DNA of 64,000 bases, from the NCBI GenBank assembly GCA_044221555.1, contig JBGAOY010000001.1:186001-250000 (forward strand), given 5' to 3'. The first letter of the stretch is position 1; each line of letters starts with the position of its first letter. Below the pieces are notes generated by a model. It searched no databases. It was not told the DNA's origin and was given only the letters and a program-made list of their open reading frames with translations. A program made the translations under genes and the position numbers. Below are positions 8,913 to 16,433 of the stretch, piece after piece. This DNA is from JAEUJM01 sp044221555 (GTDB lineage Bacteria; Actinomycetota; Acidimicrobiia; Acidimicrobiales; DATDAH01).

Positions 8913-9050
8913 GGCCCCTCCTTCGTCGGGGCGCCTTCGGCATCCGGTTCGTCGGCGCCGCTGCTCCGCTCGGCGGCCTGACATTGGCCCCTCCGTCGTC
9001 GGGGCGCCTTCGGCATCCGGTTCGTCGGCGCCGCTGCACCGCTCCGCGGC
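8913..9050. repeat. Two direct copies of a ~65-bp unit, 73-bp period
   Basis: A unit beginning GGCCCCTCC at 8913 recurs at 8986 with only a few mismatches and contains GGCGCCTTCGGCATCCGG and CGGCGCCGCTG in both copies. It fills most of the space between the convergent ends of typA and the McrC-like gene. No open frame is supported here. It could act in transcription termination or be a mobile repeat remnant. Confidence 0.75.
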
Positions 9051-9063
9051 GCAGCCTCCGGGG

Positions 9064-10086
9064 TTACGCGGTCTGCTGCTGCTGAGCTCTCGCCACCTCG
9101 ACCGCGACCTGGATGGCCCGGTCGACGTCCGACGGCTCCAGCACGACGACGGTCGGCAGTCCGCCGGAGCGCTCGGCCAGTGCGTACTCCGCCCGCTCGC
9201 GGTTGTCCTCGCGCACCCGCTCGGGCACGTCGACCAGCACGCCGCCCAGCATCACCCCGTGCGGTCGGCTGCGGTCGCCCAGCCGGCGCGGGTGGTTGTA
9301 GCGGATGGGGCCCGAGTACAAGATCCCCTCGAAGGCGCGGAACTGCGGCAGATCGACCCCCCTGGCCTCGAGGCGCTCGACGAGGGCCATGATCAGCGCA
9401 TGCTGGGCCCGGGTGCGCCGGTCGCAGAACGGCAGGATGTCGTCGGCGGTCAGCGGGTCGGCGGCCCGGTCGAGCATCTGGAGGGCCGGCTGGTAGGTCT
9501 GGCGGCGGCTCCCTGACCGCGTGCGCTTGAAGGCCCGCGGCGTGGGCTTGTCGCGGCTCACTGCGGCCATGGTGCGGTGCTCGAGGAACCGGATGGCCCG
9601 CATGCCGTTGTGGCGGGCGCGGCGCAGCGTGTCGTCGTCGTAGGCCTGGGCCGACATCGAGTCGACGCCGCGCCCGGCGTCACGGATGCTGACGAGGGCG
9701 GCGGCCAGCACCTGGTTCTCGGGGATGTCGTAGGCGCGCTGTGGCGACGAGCACACGTAGATGTCCTGGCTGCCGTGGCTGGACGACCGGGCCGACATGG
9801 TCTCGCTCCACAGCACCGGTCCCCGCAGCTCGCCGCGGCACTGCTCGGGGGAGCTGGTGGTGGACATGGCCAGCGAGCGCAGGGTGTGGGGCATGATCGC
9901 CAGCAGGGCCTCGGCCTCGGCGCTGGTGGCCAGCATCGTGCCTGCCAACTGGCGCACGACGTTGGGCGACAGCCCGAGCACGGCGTCGACCATGGCCACC
10001 ACGTCGAACGGGCGCCGGATGCGTCCCCACAGGGCGCGGGTGGCGTCCGGCGGCCCGCTGCCCTGGAACTCGGCGGCGGCGGCCAC
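9064..10086 (-). CDS. DUF2357/McrC-like partner protein of AAA+ ATPase
   Basis: A 340-residue protein coupled to the upstream McrB-like ATPase (one base between stop and GTG start). The stretch RGPVLW (about 88-93), then an aromatic/basic segment and DIPENQVLAAAL (about 120-131), resembles the conserved core that precedes the nuclease domain in McrC and DUF2357 proteins (Gly-x-x-x-W ... D-x-P-E-N-x-x-L). A long helical, Arg-rich region follows. I cannot find the usual PD-(D/E)xK nuclease triad: there is no clear D...(D/E)xK, so the protein may be a catalytically dead or diverged member. The assignment rests on motif memory and gene pairing, not an alignment. It could be the effector or adaptor of a two-gene defence-like module. 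Confidence 0.5.
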   Translation of the reverse strand: MAAAAEFQGSGPPDATRALWGRIRRPFDVVAMVDAVLGLSPNVVRQLAGTMLATSAEAEALLAIMPHTLRSLAMSTTSSPEQCRGELRGPVLWSETMSARSSSHGSQDIYVCSSPQRAYDIPENQVLAAALVSIRDAGRGVDSMSAQAYDDDTLRRARHNGMRAIRFLEHRTMAAVSRDKPTPRAFKRTRSGSRRQTYQPALQMLDRAADPLTADDILPFCDRRTRAQHALIMALVERLEARGVDLPQFRAFEGILYSGPIRYNHPRRLGDRSRPHGVMLGGVLVDVPERVREDNRERAEYALAERSGGLPTVVVLEPSDVDRAIQVAVEVARAQQQQTA

Positions 10087-10087
10087 G

Positions 10088-11023
10088 TCAGAGCGTGAGC
10101 TCGACGCCCAGCACCCCTTGGATGGTGCGCTGGGCCTCGGCCTGCTCCTCGGGGTCGAACAGGTTCTCGACGGTCCGATAGAGCTTGGTGGCCCGGAGGT
10201 CGTCGAAGCCCTCGAACTGGGGCAGGAAGTAGGCGTAGAACACCTCGTACAGCAGGCGCGAGTCGGTGGCGCCGTCCTGGCGGCGCCGGGCCGCGTAGCG
10301 GGCCGCGTCGAGGTACACCGCGGGCCCCAGGTCGCTGAAGTTCCGCAGCGGCAACAGCTTGTTGACGATCTCGCCCGGACCCTGCAGCAGCCGCTGGTAG
10401 GACGCCTCGTCGGGCGTGCCCACCTCGATGAACGCGAAGCGCCGCATGAGCGCGTACGACATCTCGAACAGCAGGTTCTTGTCGAACACGTTCATGGTGG
10501 CGATGATGCGCCAGCGGCTGGGCAGCCGGATCACGTCGGTGTCCCGCGGCGCCTCGACACCGGTCGGCACCAGTGAGAGGGGGTTGGGCTGGCCCTTGCG
10601 CTTGAAGGGGAGCACCACGGGCTGGCCGGACAGGACCGTGAACAGCTGCCCGAACGCGCGGTCGAAGTTCGAGCGGTTGAGCTCGTCGATGACCAGCCAG
10701 CGCCCGGACTCGATGGCCTCGACGAACAGACCGGGACGGTAGATGAGGCCTTCGGCCGTGGGCTGGAGGCCGCCGATGGTCTCGAAGGTCGTCCACTCGG
10801 TGGTGGCCGTGGTGGGCAGGTAGCCGGTGCACAGCATCGCCTGCTGGGCGACCTCGGCGGCCATGTAGGCCAACGTGGTCTTTCCGGTGCCCGGGGGCCC
10901 CGTCAGGATCACGTGCTTGCCCGCGTCGATCGCCGCGACCAGCTGATCGAGCACGTGAGTGGGGAAATACATGCCGGCGCTGTCGGCCGCGCTCTTCAGC
11001 TCTGCTGCGGTGAAGGACCTCAC
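10088..11023 (-). CDS. McrB-like / AAA_5 family AAA+ ATPase
   Basis: A 311-residue AAA+ protein. Walker A GPPGTGKT is at 42-49, Walker B WLVIDELNRSNFDRAFGQ at about 109-126, sensor-1 IIATMN at 174-178 and the RRF motif at 194-196. The DELNR(S/G) box with a following F-G-Q-L and TMN...RRF matches McrB and MoxR-like AAA_5 proteins. Unlike classical McrB it has no N-terminal DNA-recognition domain: the AAA module starts about 40 residues in. The C-terminal part (about 215-311) is helical. It is the first gene of a two-gene minus-strand unit with the DUF2357-like gene, which argues for an NTP-powered complex acting on DNA or RNA. Confidence 0.78.
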   Translation of the reverse strand: MRSFTAAELKSAADSAGMYFPTHVLDQLVAAIDAGKHVILTGPPGTGKTTLAYMAAEVAQQAMLCTGYLPTTATTEWTTFETIGGLQPTAEGLIYRPGLFVEAIESGRWLVIDELNRSNFDRAFGQLFTVLSGQPVVLPFKRKGQPNPLSLVPTGVEAPRDTDVIRLPSRWRIIATMNVFDKNLLFEMSYALMRRFAFIEVGTPDEASYQRLLQGPGEIVNKLLPLRNFSDLGPAVYLDAARYAARRRQDGATDSRLLYEVFYAYFLPQFEGFDDLRATKLYRTVENLFDPEEQAEAQRTIQGVLGVELTL

Positions 11024-11116
11024 GGTCTCCTCGTCGGTCGCTCCGGCGTGGTTGCTTAGGCCCTGGGACCCAATCAGTCGCCGCGCCCGAGCCGGCCGAG
11101 CGCCGGGCGCCGGGCG

Positions 11117-11872
11117 CTAGCGGTCTGCCGGTCGCCTGGCGAGTGCGGGATGGGGGAGCAGCACCGGTTGCCGGTCGGCGTCGGCGCGCGCGTCGAGCAC
11201 CTCGACCAGGTGGTCGTACGCCACCTGGCCGACCAGCGCGACGATCTCGTCCCGCAGGGCGCGGTACACGGGACGGTCGCCCACGAAGGCGAGTGGGTCC
11301 TCGGTGCACCACCAGTGGAACTCCTGGCCACCCTCGCCCCAGTCGCGACGCTTCCACTCGCGCAGCGTGGAGGTGACGTGGCCGTTCTCGTCCACGTGGT
11401 CGACGAGGCGCAGCGGCAACTGCCAGCAGACCTCGGGCTTCCAGTCCAGCGGGCGCTCGCCCCGGGCCAGGGCGGCCTGATGGAGCGAGCACCCGGCGCC
11501 CGCGGGGTGACCGGGGCGGTTCAACATGATGCAGGCGTCGTCGGCCTGGCGGGTGACGGTGTCGCCCGCCTCGTCGACGTGGACGGCCCCGCCGGCGGCC
11601 GCGGCCTCGCCGTGGAACTGCCACTCGTCGGGGCCCAGCTCGGCGATGCGCCGCTCGACTCGGGACCGGTCGGCCTCACCGGTGAAGTGGGCACCGTAGG
11701 AGCAGCAGCCCTGCTCGGCGTCGGCCGCAGGCCCCGTGAGCACCCCCGGACAGCCCCGGCCGAAGATGCAGTCCCAGTTGCTGGTGAGGAAGGTGAGATC
11801 GAACAGCCAGGTGCGGTGCTCGTCGTCGGCGTCGAACGACAGCCACTCGTGCAGGTCGTCCGGGGCCGTCAC
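11117..11872 (-). CDS. Conserved cysteine-rich protein of unknown function
   Basis: A 251-residue cytoplasmic protein. Cysteines occur in a conserved-looking pattern: WDCIFGRGCPGV (about residues 34-45), QGCCSYGAHF (about 54-63), DACIML (about 108-113), GAGCSLH (about 122-128) and EVCWQL. Such spacing suggests a metal or Fe-S site, in the manner of YkgJ/DUF3109-like proteins. GTG at 11872 is chosen because the Trp-rich N terminus (LHEWLSFD) follows directly; the minus-strand frame stays open far upstream only as the shadow of glcD. It is divergent from glcD. Function unknown. Confidence 0.65.
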   Translation of the reverse strand: MTAPDDLHEWLSFDADDEHRTWLFDLTFLTSNWDCIFGRGCPGVLTGPAADAEQGCCSYGAHFTGEADRSRVERRIAELGPDEWQFHGEAAAAGGAVHVDEAGDTVTRQADDACIMLNRPGHPAGAGCSLHQAALARGERPLDWKPEVCWQLPLRLVDHVDENGHVTSTLREWKRRDWGEGGQEFHWWCTEDPLAFVGDRPVYRALRDEIVALVGQVAYDHLVEVLDARADADRQPVLLPHPALARRPADR

Positions 11873-11920
11873 AGGCAGCGACCGTATCGGGCGGCGCCGG
11901 CGGTGGGGCACACTGACCGG

Positions 11921-13366
11921 GTGCACGCCCCTCACGCGGCCGACGCCGACGCCGGCCTGGTGGGCGAACTGCGCCGGGTGCTCGGCGACGAGGCGGTGCA
12001 CGCGTCGGCCATCGACCGTGCGCTGTACGGCCGCGACGCCTCGACCATCGACGTGGGTGATGCCGCCGCGGTGTGCTTCCCCGTCGACACGGAGGGCGTG
12101 GCCGGCTGCGTGCGAGTGGCCGTGGCGCACGGTCGGCCGTTCGTGGCCCGGGGATCGGGGACGGGCCTGGCCGGTGGCGCGGTGCCCGTCGACGGCGCGG
12201 TCGTGATCTCGACCACCCGGATGAACCGCATCCTGTCGGTGGACGTGGAGCACCACCTGGCCTGGGTGGAGCCCGGCGTGATCAACCTCGACCTGACTCG
12301 GGCACTGGCCCCGCTCGGCGTCCACTTCGCCCCCGACCCGTCGAGCCAGCAGGCGTGCTCGATCGGCGGCAACGTGGCCAACAACGCCGGTGGCCCCCAC
12401 TGCCTGGCCTACGGGGTCACCAGTGCTCACGTGGTGGCCCTGGAGGTGGTGCTGGCCGACGGCACCGTCACCCGGCTGGGCGACCCGGGCGGCGTGGCGG
12501 GCTACGACCTCCGGGGCGCCTTCGTGGGCTCGGAGGGCACCTTCGGCGTCACCACCGCGGTGGCGGTGCGGCTCACCCCGAACCCGCCGGCGGTGCAGAC
12601 GATGCTGGTCGACTTCGAGCGCGTGGAGGACGCCGCCGCGGCCGTGAGTGCGGTGATCGCCGCCGGTGTGGTGCCCGCGGCCCTGGAGATGATGGACGCC
12701 CGCATCACCCGGGCGGTGGAGGACTTCGTCCACGCAGGGTTCCCCACCGACGCGGCCGCGGTGCTGCTCGTGGAAGTGGACGGGCTGCCCGGCGGCGTGG
12801 CCGTCGATGCGGCCACCGTCGACCGGGTCGTCCGGGAGCACGGGGCGCGCACGGTGCGGGTGGCCGCCGACGAGGCCGAGCGGGCGCTGCTGTGGAAGGG
12901 GCGCAAGACGGCCTTCGGTGCCGTGGCCCGCATCCTGCCCAACTACTACCTGCACGACACGGTGGTGCCCCGGTCGAGGCTGGTGGACGTGCTGGCCGAG
13001 ATCTACGCCATCGCCGAGCGTCACGACCTGCTGGTGATGAACGTGTTCCATGCCGGCGACGGCAACCTGCACCCCCTGCTGGTGTTCGACGCCAGGGTGC
13101 CGGGCACGATGGAACGGGTGCACGCGGCCGGCGCCGAGATCGTCGCCGCGTCCCTCGCCGCGGGTGGGGTGCTGTCGGGCGAGCACGGCATCGGCCTCGA
13201 GAAGCGCGACTTCATGCCCCTGTTGTTCGGGCCCGACGACCTGGACGCCCAGGCCCGCCTGCGGGCGGCGTTCGACCCGGTCGGGCTGGCCAATCCCACC
13301 AAGATCCTTCCCAGCGGCTCGCGCTGTGCCGACCTGCAGTCGGTGCCCGAGGGGCTGTGGGTGTGA
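11921..13366 (+). CDS. glcD: Glycolate oxidase subunit GlcD (FAD-linked)
   Basis: A 481-residue FAD-linked oxidase of the VAO/PCMH fold that oxidises glycolate (or D-lactate) to the 2-oxo acid. The FAD-binding segment RPFVARGSGTGLAGGAVP (about 68-85) and the SIGGNVANNAGGPHCLAYGV loop (about 147-166) are visible. The C-terminal catalytic region includes NVFHAGDGNLHPLL and SGEHGIGLEKR. GTG at 11921 is selected: it starts just upstream of the first helix, and earlier codons are antisense to the divergent cysteine-rich gene. The stop overlaps the start of glcE by four bases (GTGA), indicating coupled translation of the dehydrogenase subunits. Confidence 0.9.
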   Translation: MHAPHAADADAGLVGELRRVLGDEAVHASAIDRALYGRDASTIDVGDAAAVCFPVDTEGVAGCVRVAVAHGRPFVARGSGTGLAGGAVPVDGAVVISTTRMNRILSVDVEHHLAWVEPGVINLDLTRALAPLGVHFAPDPSSQQACSIGGNVANNAGGPHCLAYGVTSAHVVALEVVLADGTVTRLGDPGGVAGYDLRGAFVGSEGTFGVTTAVAVRLTPNPPAVQTMLVDFERVEDAAAAVSAVIAAGVVPAALEMMDARITRAVEDFVHAGFPTDAAAVLLVEVDGLPGGVAVDAATVDRVVREHGARTVRVAADEAERALLWKGRKTAFGAVARILPNYYLHDTVVPRSRLVDVLAEIYAIAERHDLLVMNVFHAGDGNLHPLLVFDARVPGTMERVHAAGAEIVAASLAAGGVLSGEHGIGLEKRDFMPLLFGPDDLDAQARLRAAFDPVGLANPTKILPSGSRCADLQSVPEGLWV

Positions 13367-14319
13367 GCGGTGGCGGCGGAGGGGGCGGTGGGGGCGTGAG
13401 CGGTGGGGAAGTCCGTGGGGCAGACGACGTTCTGGTCGCCTTCGCCGACGAGGTCGGCCCGGACGGGCCGGTGGCGGTGGTCGGCGGCCGGACGCACTGG
13501 GCGGAGGGCGGCCTGCCTGACGACGGGGTGCGACTCGTGGCCGCACCGGCCGGGGTGGTCGAGCACGAGCCCGCCGAGATGACGGTGCGGGTGCGGGCGG
13601 GCACGACGATCGAGGACCTCGACGCGGTGCTGGCCCGGTCGGGCCAGGCCGTGGCGTTGGCCCCGCGCCCGGCCTCGACGGTGGGCGGCGCGCTCGCGGT
13701 CGGCCACAGCGGGCTCACCCAGTTGCGTGACGGAGCCGTGCACGACGCGCTGCTCGAGGCCCGCTACGTGTCGGCCGAGGGCCGGCTGGTCAAGGCCGGC
13801 GGGCCCACCGTGAAGAACGTGAGCGGCTACGACCTGTGCCGGCTGCTGGTCGGGTCGCTCGGGACGCTGGGGCTGCTCGCCGAGGTGGTGCTGCGCACCC
13901 GGCCCCGTCCGCCCTGCGCGCGCTGGTTCGCGGGTGCGGTCGATCCGGGTGCGGTCCGGGCGGCGCTCTACCGGCCGTCGGCGGTGCTGTGGGACGGCCG
14001 GACGACGTGGGTGTGCCTGCAGGGCCACGAGGTGGACGTCGACGCCGAAGGCGCGGTGCTCGACGGGTTGGGGATGGACGTGGTCGACGGGCCGCCGGCG
14101 CGGCCGCCCCATCGCCACCGGGTCGATCCTGCGGCGGTGGCGTCGCTGGAGGGCTCGTTCGTCGCGGAGGTGGGGACGGGGGTGGTCCACCGATCGTGGC
14201 CGGCGCCCCCTCCCTCGGTGCCGGGGCCCGTCGCGGCGCTGTGCCGTCGGATCAAGACCCAGTTCGACCCGACCGGGCGCCTCAACCCGGGCCGTGACCC
14301 GTTGTCGGTGACGTCGTGA
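13363..14319 (+). CDS. glcE: Glycolate oxidase FAD-binding subunit GlcE
   Basis: About 318 residues, the shorter second FAD-binding subunit of glycolate oxidase. It has the PCMH-type motifs VVGGRTHW, an RAGTTIEDLDAVL helix, APRPASTVGGALAVGHSG (about 105-122) and KNVSGYDLCRLLVGSLGTLG (about 147-166). It ends with the family's FDPTGRLNPGR. Two GTG starts are possible: 13363 overlaps the glcD stop and gives a Gly-rich leader (V-S-G8), while 13396 repeats the same GTGAGCGGTGG sequence and trims the leader. A compact hairpin (14320-14335) follows the stop directly. Confidence 0.87.
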   Translation: MSGGGGGGGGGVSGGEVRGADDVLVAFADEVGPDGPVAVVGGRTHWAEGGLPDDGVRLVAAPAGVVEHEPAEMTVRVRAGTTIEDLDAVLARSGQAVALAPRPASTVGGALAVGHSGLTQLRDGAVHDALLEARYVSAEGRLVKAGGPTVKNVSGYDLCRLLVGSLGTLGLLAEVVLRTRPRPPCARWFAGAVDPGAVRAALYRPSAVLWDGRTTWVCLQGHEVDVDAEGAVLDGLGMDVVDGPPARPPHRHRVDPAAVASLEGSFVAEVGTGVVHRSWPAPPPSVPGPVAALCRRIKTQFDPTGRLNPGRDPLSVTS

Positions 14320-14335
14320 GCGGCCGTTCGGCCGC
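14320..14335 (+). terminator. Compact hairpin right after glcE
   Basis: GCGGCCG at 14320-14326 pairs perfectly with CGGCCGC at 14329-14335 around a two-base loop, starting on the base after the glcE stop. It could attenuate transcription into glcF. Confidence 0.5.
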
Positions 14336-14743
14336 CGGGGCCCGATGTGCCCACCGATGTGCCCACCGGGACGACCGTCGCTCGGCGGTCCCCGAGGCGC
14401 GCACACCGGGGCGAGCGGGTGCTGGGTCACCCCTCGAGGTGCCCGTGGCGCGAGACCGCGGGGCGTCGCCGAGGGTCGGTTCCCCACCCTCCGCGTCCGG
14501 AACAGCGGTGGCCTTGGAACTCGAGGCAATGGCTGTCGGAATCCGGGGGGTGGTGCCTCGAGTTCGGCGGGAGTCGGCTCGGCGGGCACCGAGCGTGAGA
14601 TCCACGGCCCGGCCGGCCCCGTCCTCGGCGCCGTTCACCCGTGACGCGCCGTTCGCGAGACAGGGGGACGTTCGTGGCGGGGTCGCCCCCTGCCGCGAGC
14701 CCGCTCGCGGACGCGATGCCAACGCGAGCCGCCAGATCGGCCG
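14336..14743. other. Gap between glcE and glcF without a supported gene
   Basis: About 410 bases with no gene that I can support; the frames open here lack domains, a convincing start or plausible composition. The segment holds a 12-bp tandem duplication (CGATGTGCCCAC twice, 14343-14366) and a 12-bp perfect inverted repeat at 14517-14528 and 14554-14565. A promoter for glcF may lie near its 3' end. Confidence 0.6.
14517..14565. repeat. 12-bp inverted repeat with 25-base loop
   Basis: GAACTCGAGGCA (14517-14528) is perfectly complementary to TGCCTCGAGTTC (14554-14565). It resembles in layout the palindromes at 15181-15232 and 16067-16110: short G+C-rich arms starting with GAACT. Confidence 0.7.
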
Positions 14744-16033
14744 GTGCGAGTGAGCGGGCCGCTGGCGATAGACGACGATGCGCTGGCCACGTGCGTGTCG
14801 TGCGGGCTGTGCCTGCCGCACTGTCCCACCTTCCGCGTCACGGGCGACGAGGCCGCGTCGCCGCGGGGCCGGATCGCGGCCATGCGTCTGGTCCAGTGGC
14901 TGGGCGCGCCCCTCGACGCCGACTTCGAGCGGGTGATGGACAGCTGCGTGCAGTGTCGCGGCTGCGAGCCGGTCTGCCCGTCCGCGGTGCCCTTCGGTGC
15001 GCTGATGGAGGGCACCCGGACGACGATGGCGGCCGAGACCCGCTACCAGCCGTGGTGGCGCCGCCTCGGCTACCGGGCCCTCGGTCACCACCGGCTGCTG
15101 CTGCTCGCGTCGTCCCTGCTGGCGGTGGCCCAGCGGCTGCGCCTCCTGCCCCACCTCGACGACGCTCGGCGGACCCCCGCCGAACTGGCGCCCGATCTTG
15201 TGGCCAGGACGACCGAATCGGGCGCCAGTTCGCCAAACGCCCCGGACCGACGGGCAGGGACGCGCACGCTGCCGGTGCTGCCCCGTCTGGCCCTGCGCCG
15301 GCGGCCGCTCTCGGCGACGGGCGACGACGTCTGGCTGTTCACGGGTTGCGTGATGGACGCGTGGCAGCGCCCGGTGCACGCCGCGACGATCCGGGTGGTG
15401 ACGGCGGTCGGGGTCGGTGTGCGGCCCAGCGGGGGAGCGGCGGGTTGCTGCGGCGCGCTGGCCGCCCACGCCGGCCTGCACGACATCGCCGCGGCGCAGG
15501 CGGGGCAGGTGGTGGCGTGTTTGCCGGGCGAGCACCCCGTGCTCGTGAACTCGGCGGGTTGCGGGGCGATGCTGAAGACCTACGGCGAGCTACTGGGCAC
15601 GCCCGAGGCGGCGGCGTTCGCCGCCCGGGTGCAGGACGTCCACGAGTGGTTGGCGCCCCGGGTGGGCAACCTGCCTGCTGCGACGCCGACGCCGACGCCG
15701 GCCGGTGTGGTGGCGGTGCAGGACCCGTGCCACCTGCGCCACGTCCAGAAGCGTCACCAGGCGGTCCGCGACGTGCTGGCGCCCTACGTCACCGTCGTCG
15801 ACCTGGACGACGAGGGTCTGTGCTGCGGCGCCGGCGGCGCGTACTCGGCGACCCACCCGGAGTTGGCAGGTGCGATCCGTGCCCGCAAGCTGGAGGCCAT
15901 AGATCGCGCCGGCGCCCCCGTGGTGGCCAGCGCCAACCCCGGGTGTGCCCTGCACCTGGCCGCCGCCGGCGTGACGGTGCGCCACCCGATGGAGATCCTG
16001 GACGACTGCCTCTCGGCGAGGCACGAGGAGTGA
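14744..16033 (+). CDS. glcF: Glycolate oxidase iron-sulfur subunit GlcF
   Basis: A 429-residue Fe-S electron-transfer subunit. Two [4Fe-4S] motifs are present, CVSCGLCLPHCP (about 17-28) and CVQCRGCEPVCP (about 68-79), followed by two CCG-type domains recognisable from GCCGAL, NSAGCGA, DPCHLRH, LCCGAGG and ANPGC. This is the GlcF/HdrD-like architecture that passes electrons from GlcDE to the quinone pool. An in-frame palindrome lies in the linker between the Fe-S and CCG parts (codons at 15181-15232), adding about 17 low-complexity residues. Start alternatives are GTG 14744 and GTG 14750. It is separated from glcE by 424 bases, unusual for this operon. Confidence 0.88.
   Translation: MRVSGPLAIDDDALATCVSCGLCLPHCPTFRVTGDEAASPRGRIAAMRLVQWLGAPLDADFERVMDSCVQCRGCEPVCPSAVPFGALMEGTRTTMAAETRYQPWWRRLGYRALGHHRLLLLASSLLAVAQRLRLLPHLDDARRTPAELAPDLVARTTESGASSPNAPDRRAGTRTLPVLPRLALRRRPLSATGDDVWLFTGCVMDAWQRPVHAATIRVVTAVGVGVRPSGGAAGCCGALAAHAGLHDIAAAQAGQVVACLPGEHPVLVNSAGCGAMLKTYGELLGTPEAAAFAARVQDVHEWLAPRVGNLPAATPTPTPAGVVAVQDPCHLRHVQKRHQAVRDVLAPYVTVVDLDDEGLCCGAGGAYSATHPELAGAIRARKLEAIDRAGAPVVASANPGCALHLAAAGVTVRHPMEILDDCLSARHEE
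15181..15232. repeat. 16-bp inverted repeat inside glcF
   Basis: CGAACTGGCGCCCGAT (15181-15196) is perfectly complementary to ATCGGGCGCCAGTTCG (15217-15232) across a 20-base loop. Its left arm begins with the same CGAACTGGC as the intergenic palindrome starting near 16063. The whole element is in frame and adds residues between two conserved domains. Confidence 0.8.
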
Positions 16034-16066
16034 CCATGACCAACCTCAACCCCCACTGCGACCGAA

Positions 16067-16110
16067 CTGGCACCGGATTTCGGTGCCCCGGCACCGAAAT
16101 CCGGTGCCAG
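16067..16110. repeat. Perfect 21-bp inverted repeat, 2-base loop
   Basis: CTGGCACCGGATTTCGGTGCC (16067-16087) and its exact complement at 16090-16110 flank two cytosines. Just downstream (16152-16164) a copy of the outer right arm, AATCCGGTGCCAG, occurs again. It lies 34 bases after the glcF stop, so it could also terminate the operon, but its near-perfect nested symmetry is more like a REP-type mobile palindrome. Confidence 0.85.
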
Positions 16111-16181
16111 ATGGGGTGGCCTGCGGCCATTCCGGAGGATCAGATTCGCCGAATCCGGTGCCAGCGCGGGGGGCTCTGCTG

Positions 16182-16379
16182 ATGGCCGGCGAGTTCGACG
16201 AGATCCGAGGACGCCTCGAGGCCATCGCCGAGGAGTTGGCCGACCTGGCCATCATCCGCCTGCGTGAGTCCATCGACGCCGGCGGCCACGAGTTGCCCGT
16301 CGACGAGAAGCGCCTCACCCGGGCCCGGCGGGCGGTCGAGAAGGCCATCGGCCTGCTCCAGGAGCCCGACGACCTCTAG
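16182..16379 (+). CDS. Small conserved helical protein
   Basis: 65 residues, strongly helical and charged (FDEIRGRLEAIAEELADLAIIRLRES, then KRLTRARRAVEKAIGLL), with no cysteines or membrane segment. Start ATG at 16182 is clear; codon use matches the neighbours. It resembles small actinobacterial proteins of unknown role. It lies downstream of the palindromic region and 54 bases before the next gene. Confidence 0.65.
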   Translation: MAGEFDEIRGRLEAIAEELADLAIIRLRESIDAGGHELPVDEKRLTRARRAVEKAIGLLQEPDDL

Positions 16380-16433
16380 CGGCGCCCGCCCCGCCTGCCC
16401 CGCCCGCCTCATCCACCGCCGTACGCTGCGTCC

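Noticed and set aside
11150..11920. Upstream extension of the glcD reading frame
   Set aside because: The frame stays open because it runs antisense to the cysteine-rich minus-strand gene; homology to FAD oxidases starts only after GTG 11921.
14316..14753. 145-codon plus-strand frame between glcE and glcF
   Set aside because: Low-complexity Arg/Ala/Pro/Ser composition, start within glcE stop region, crosses hairpin repeats; no support as a gene.
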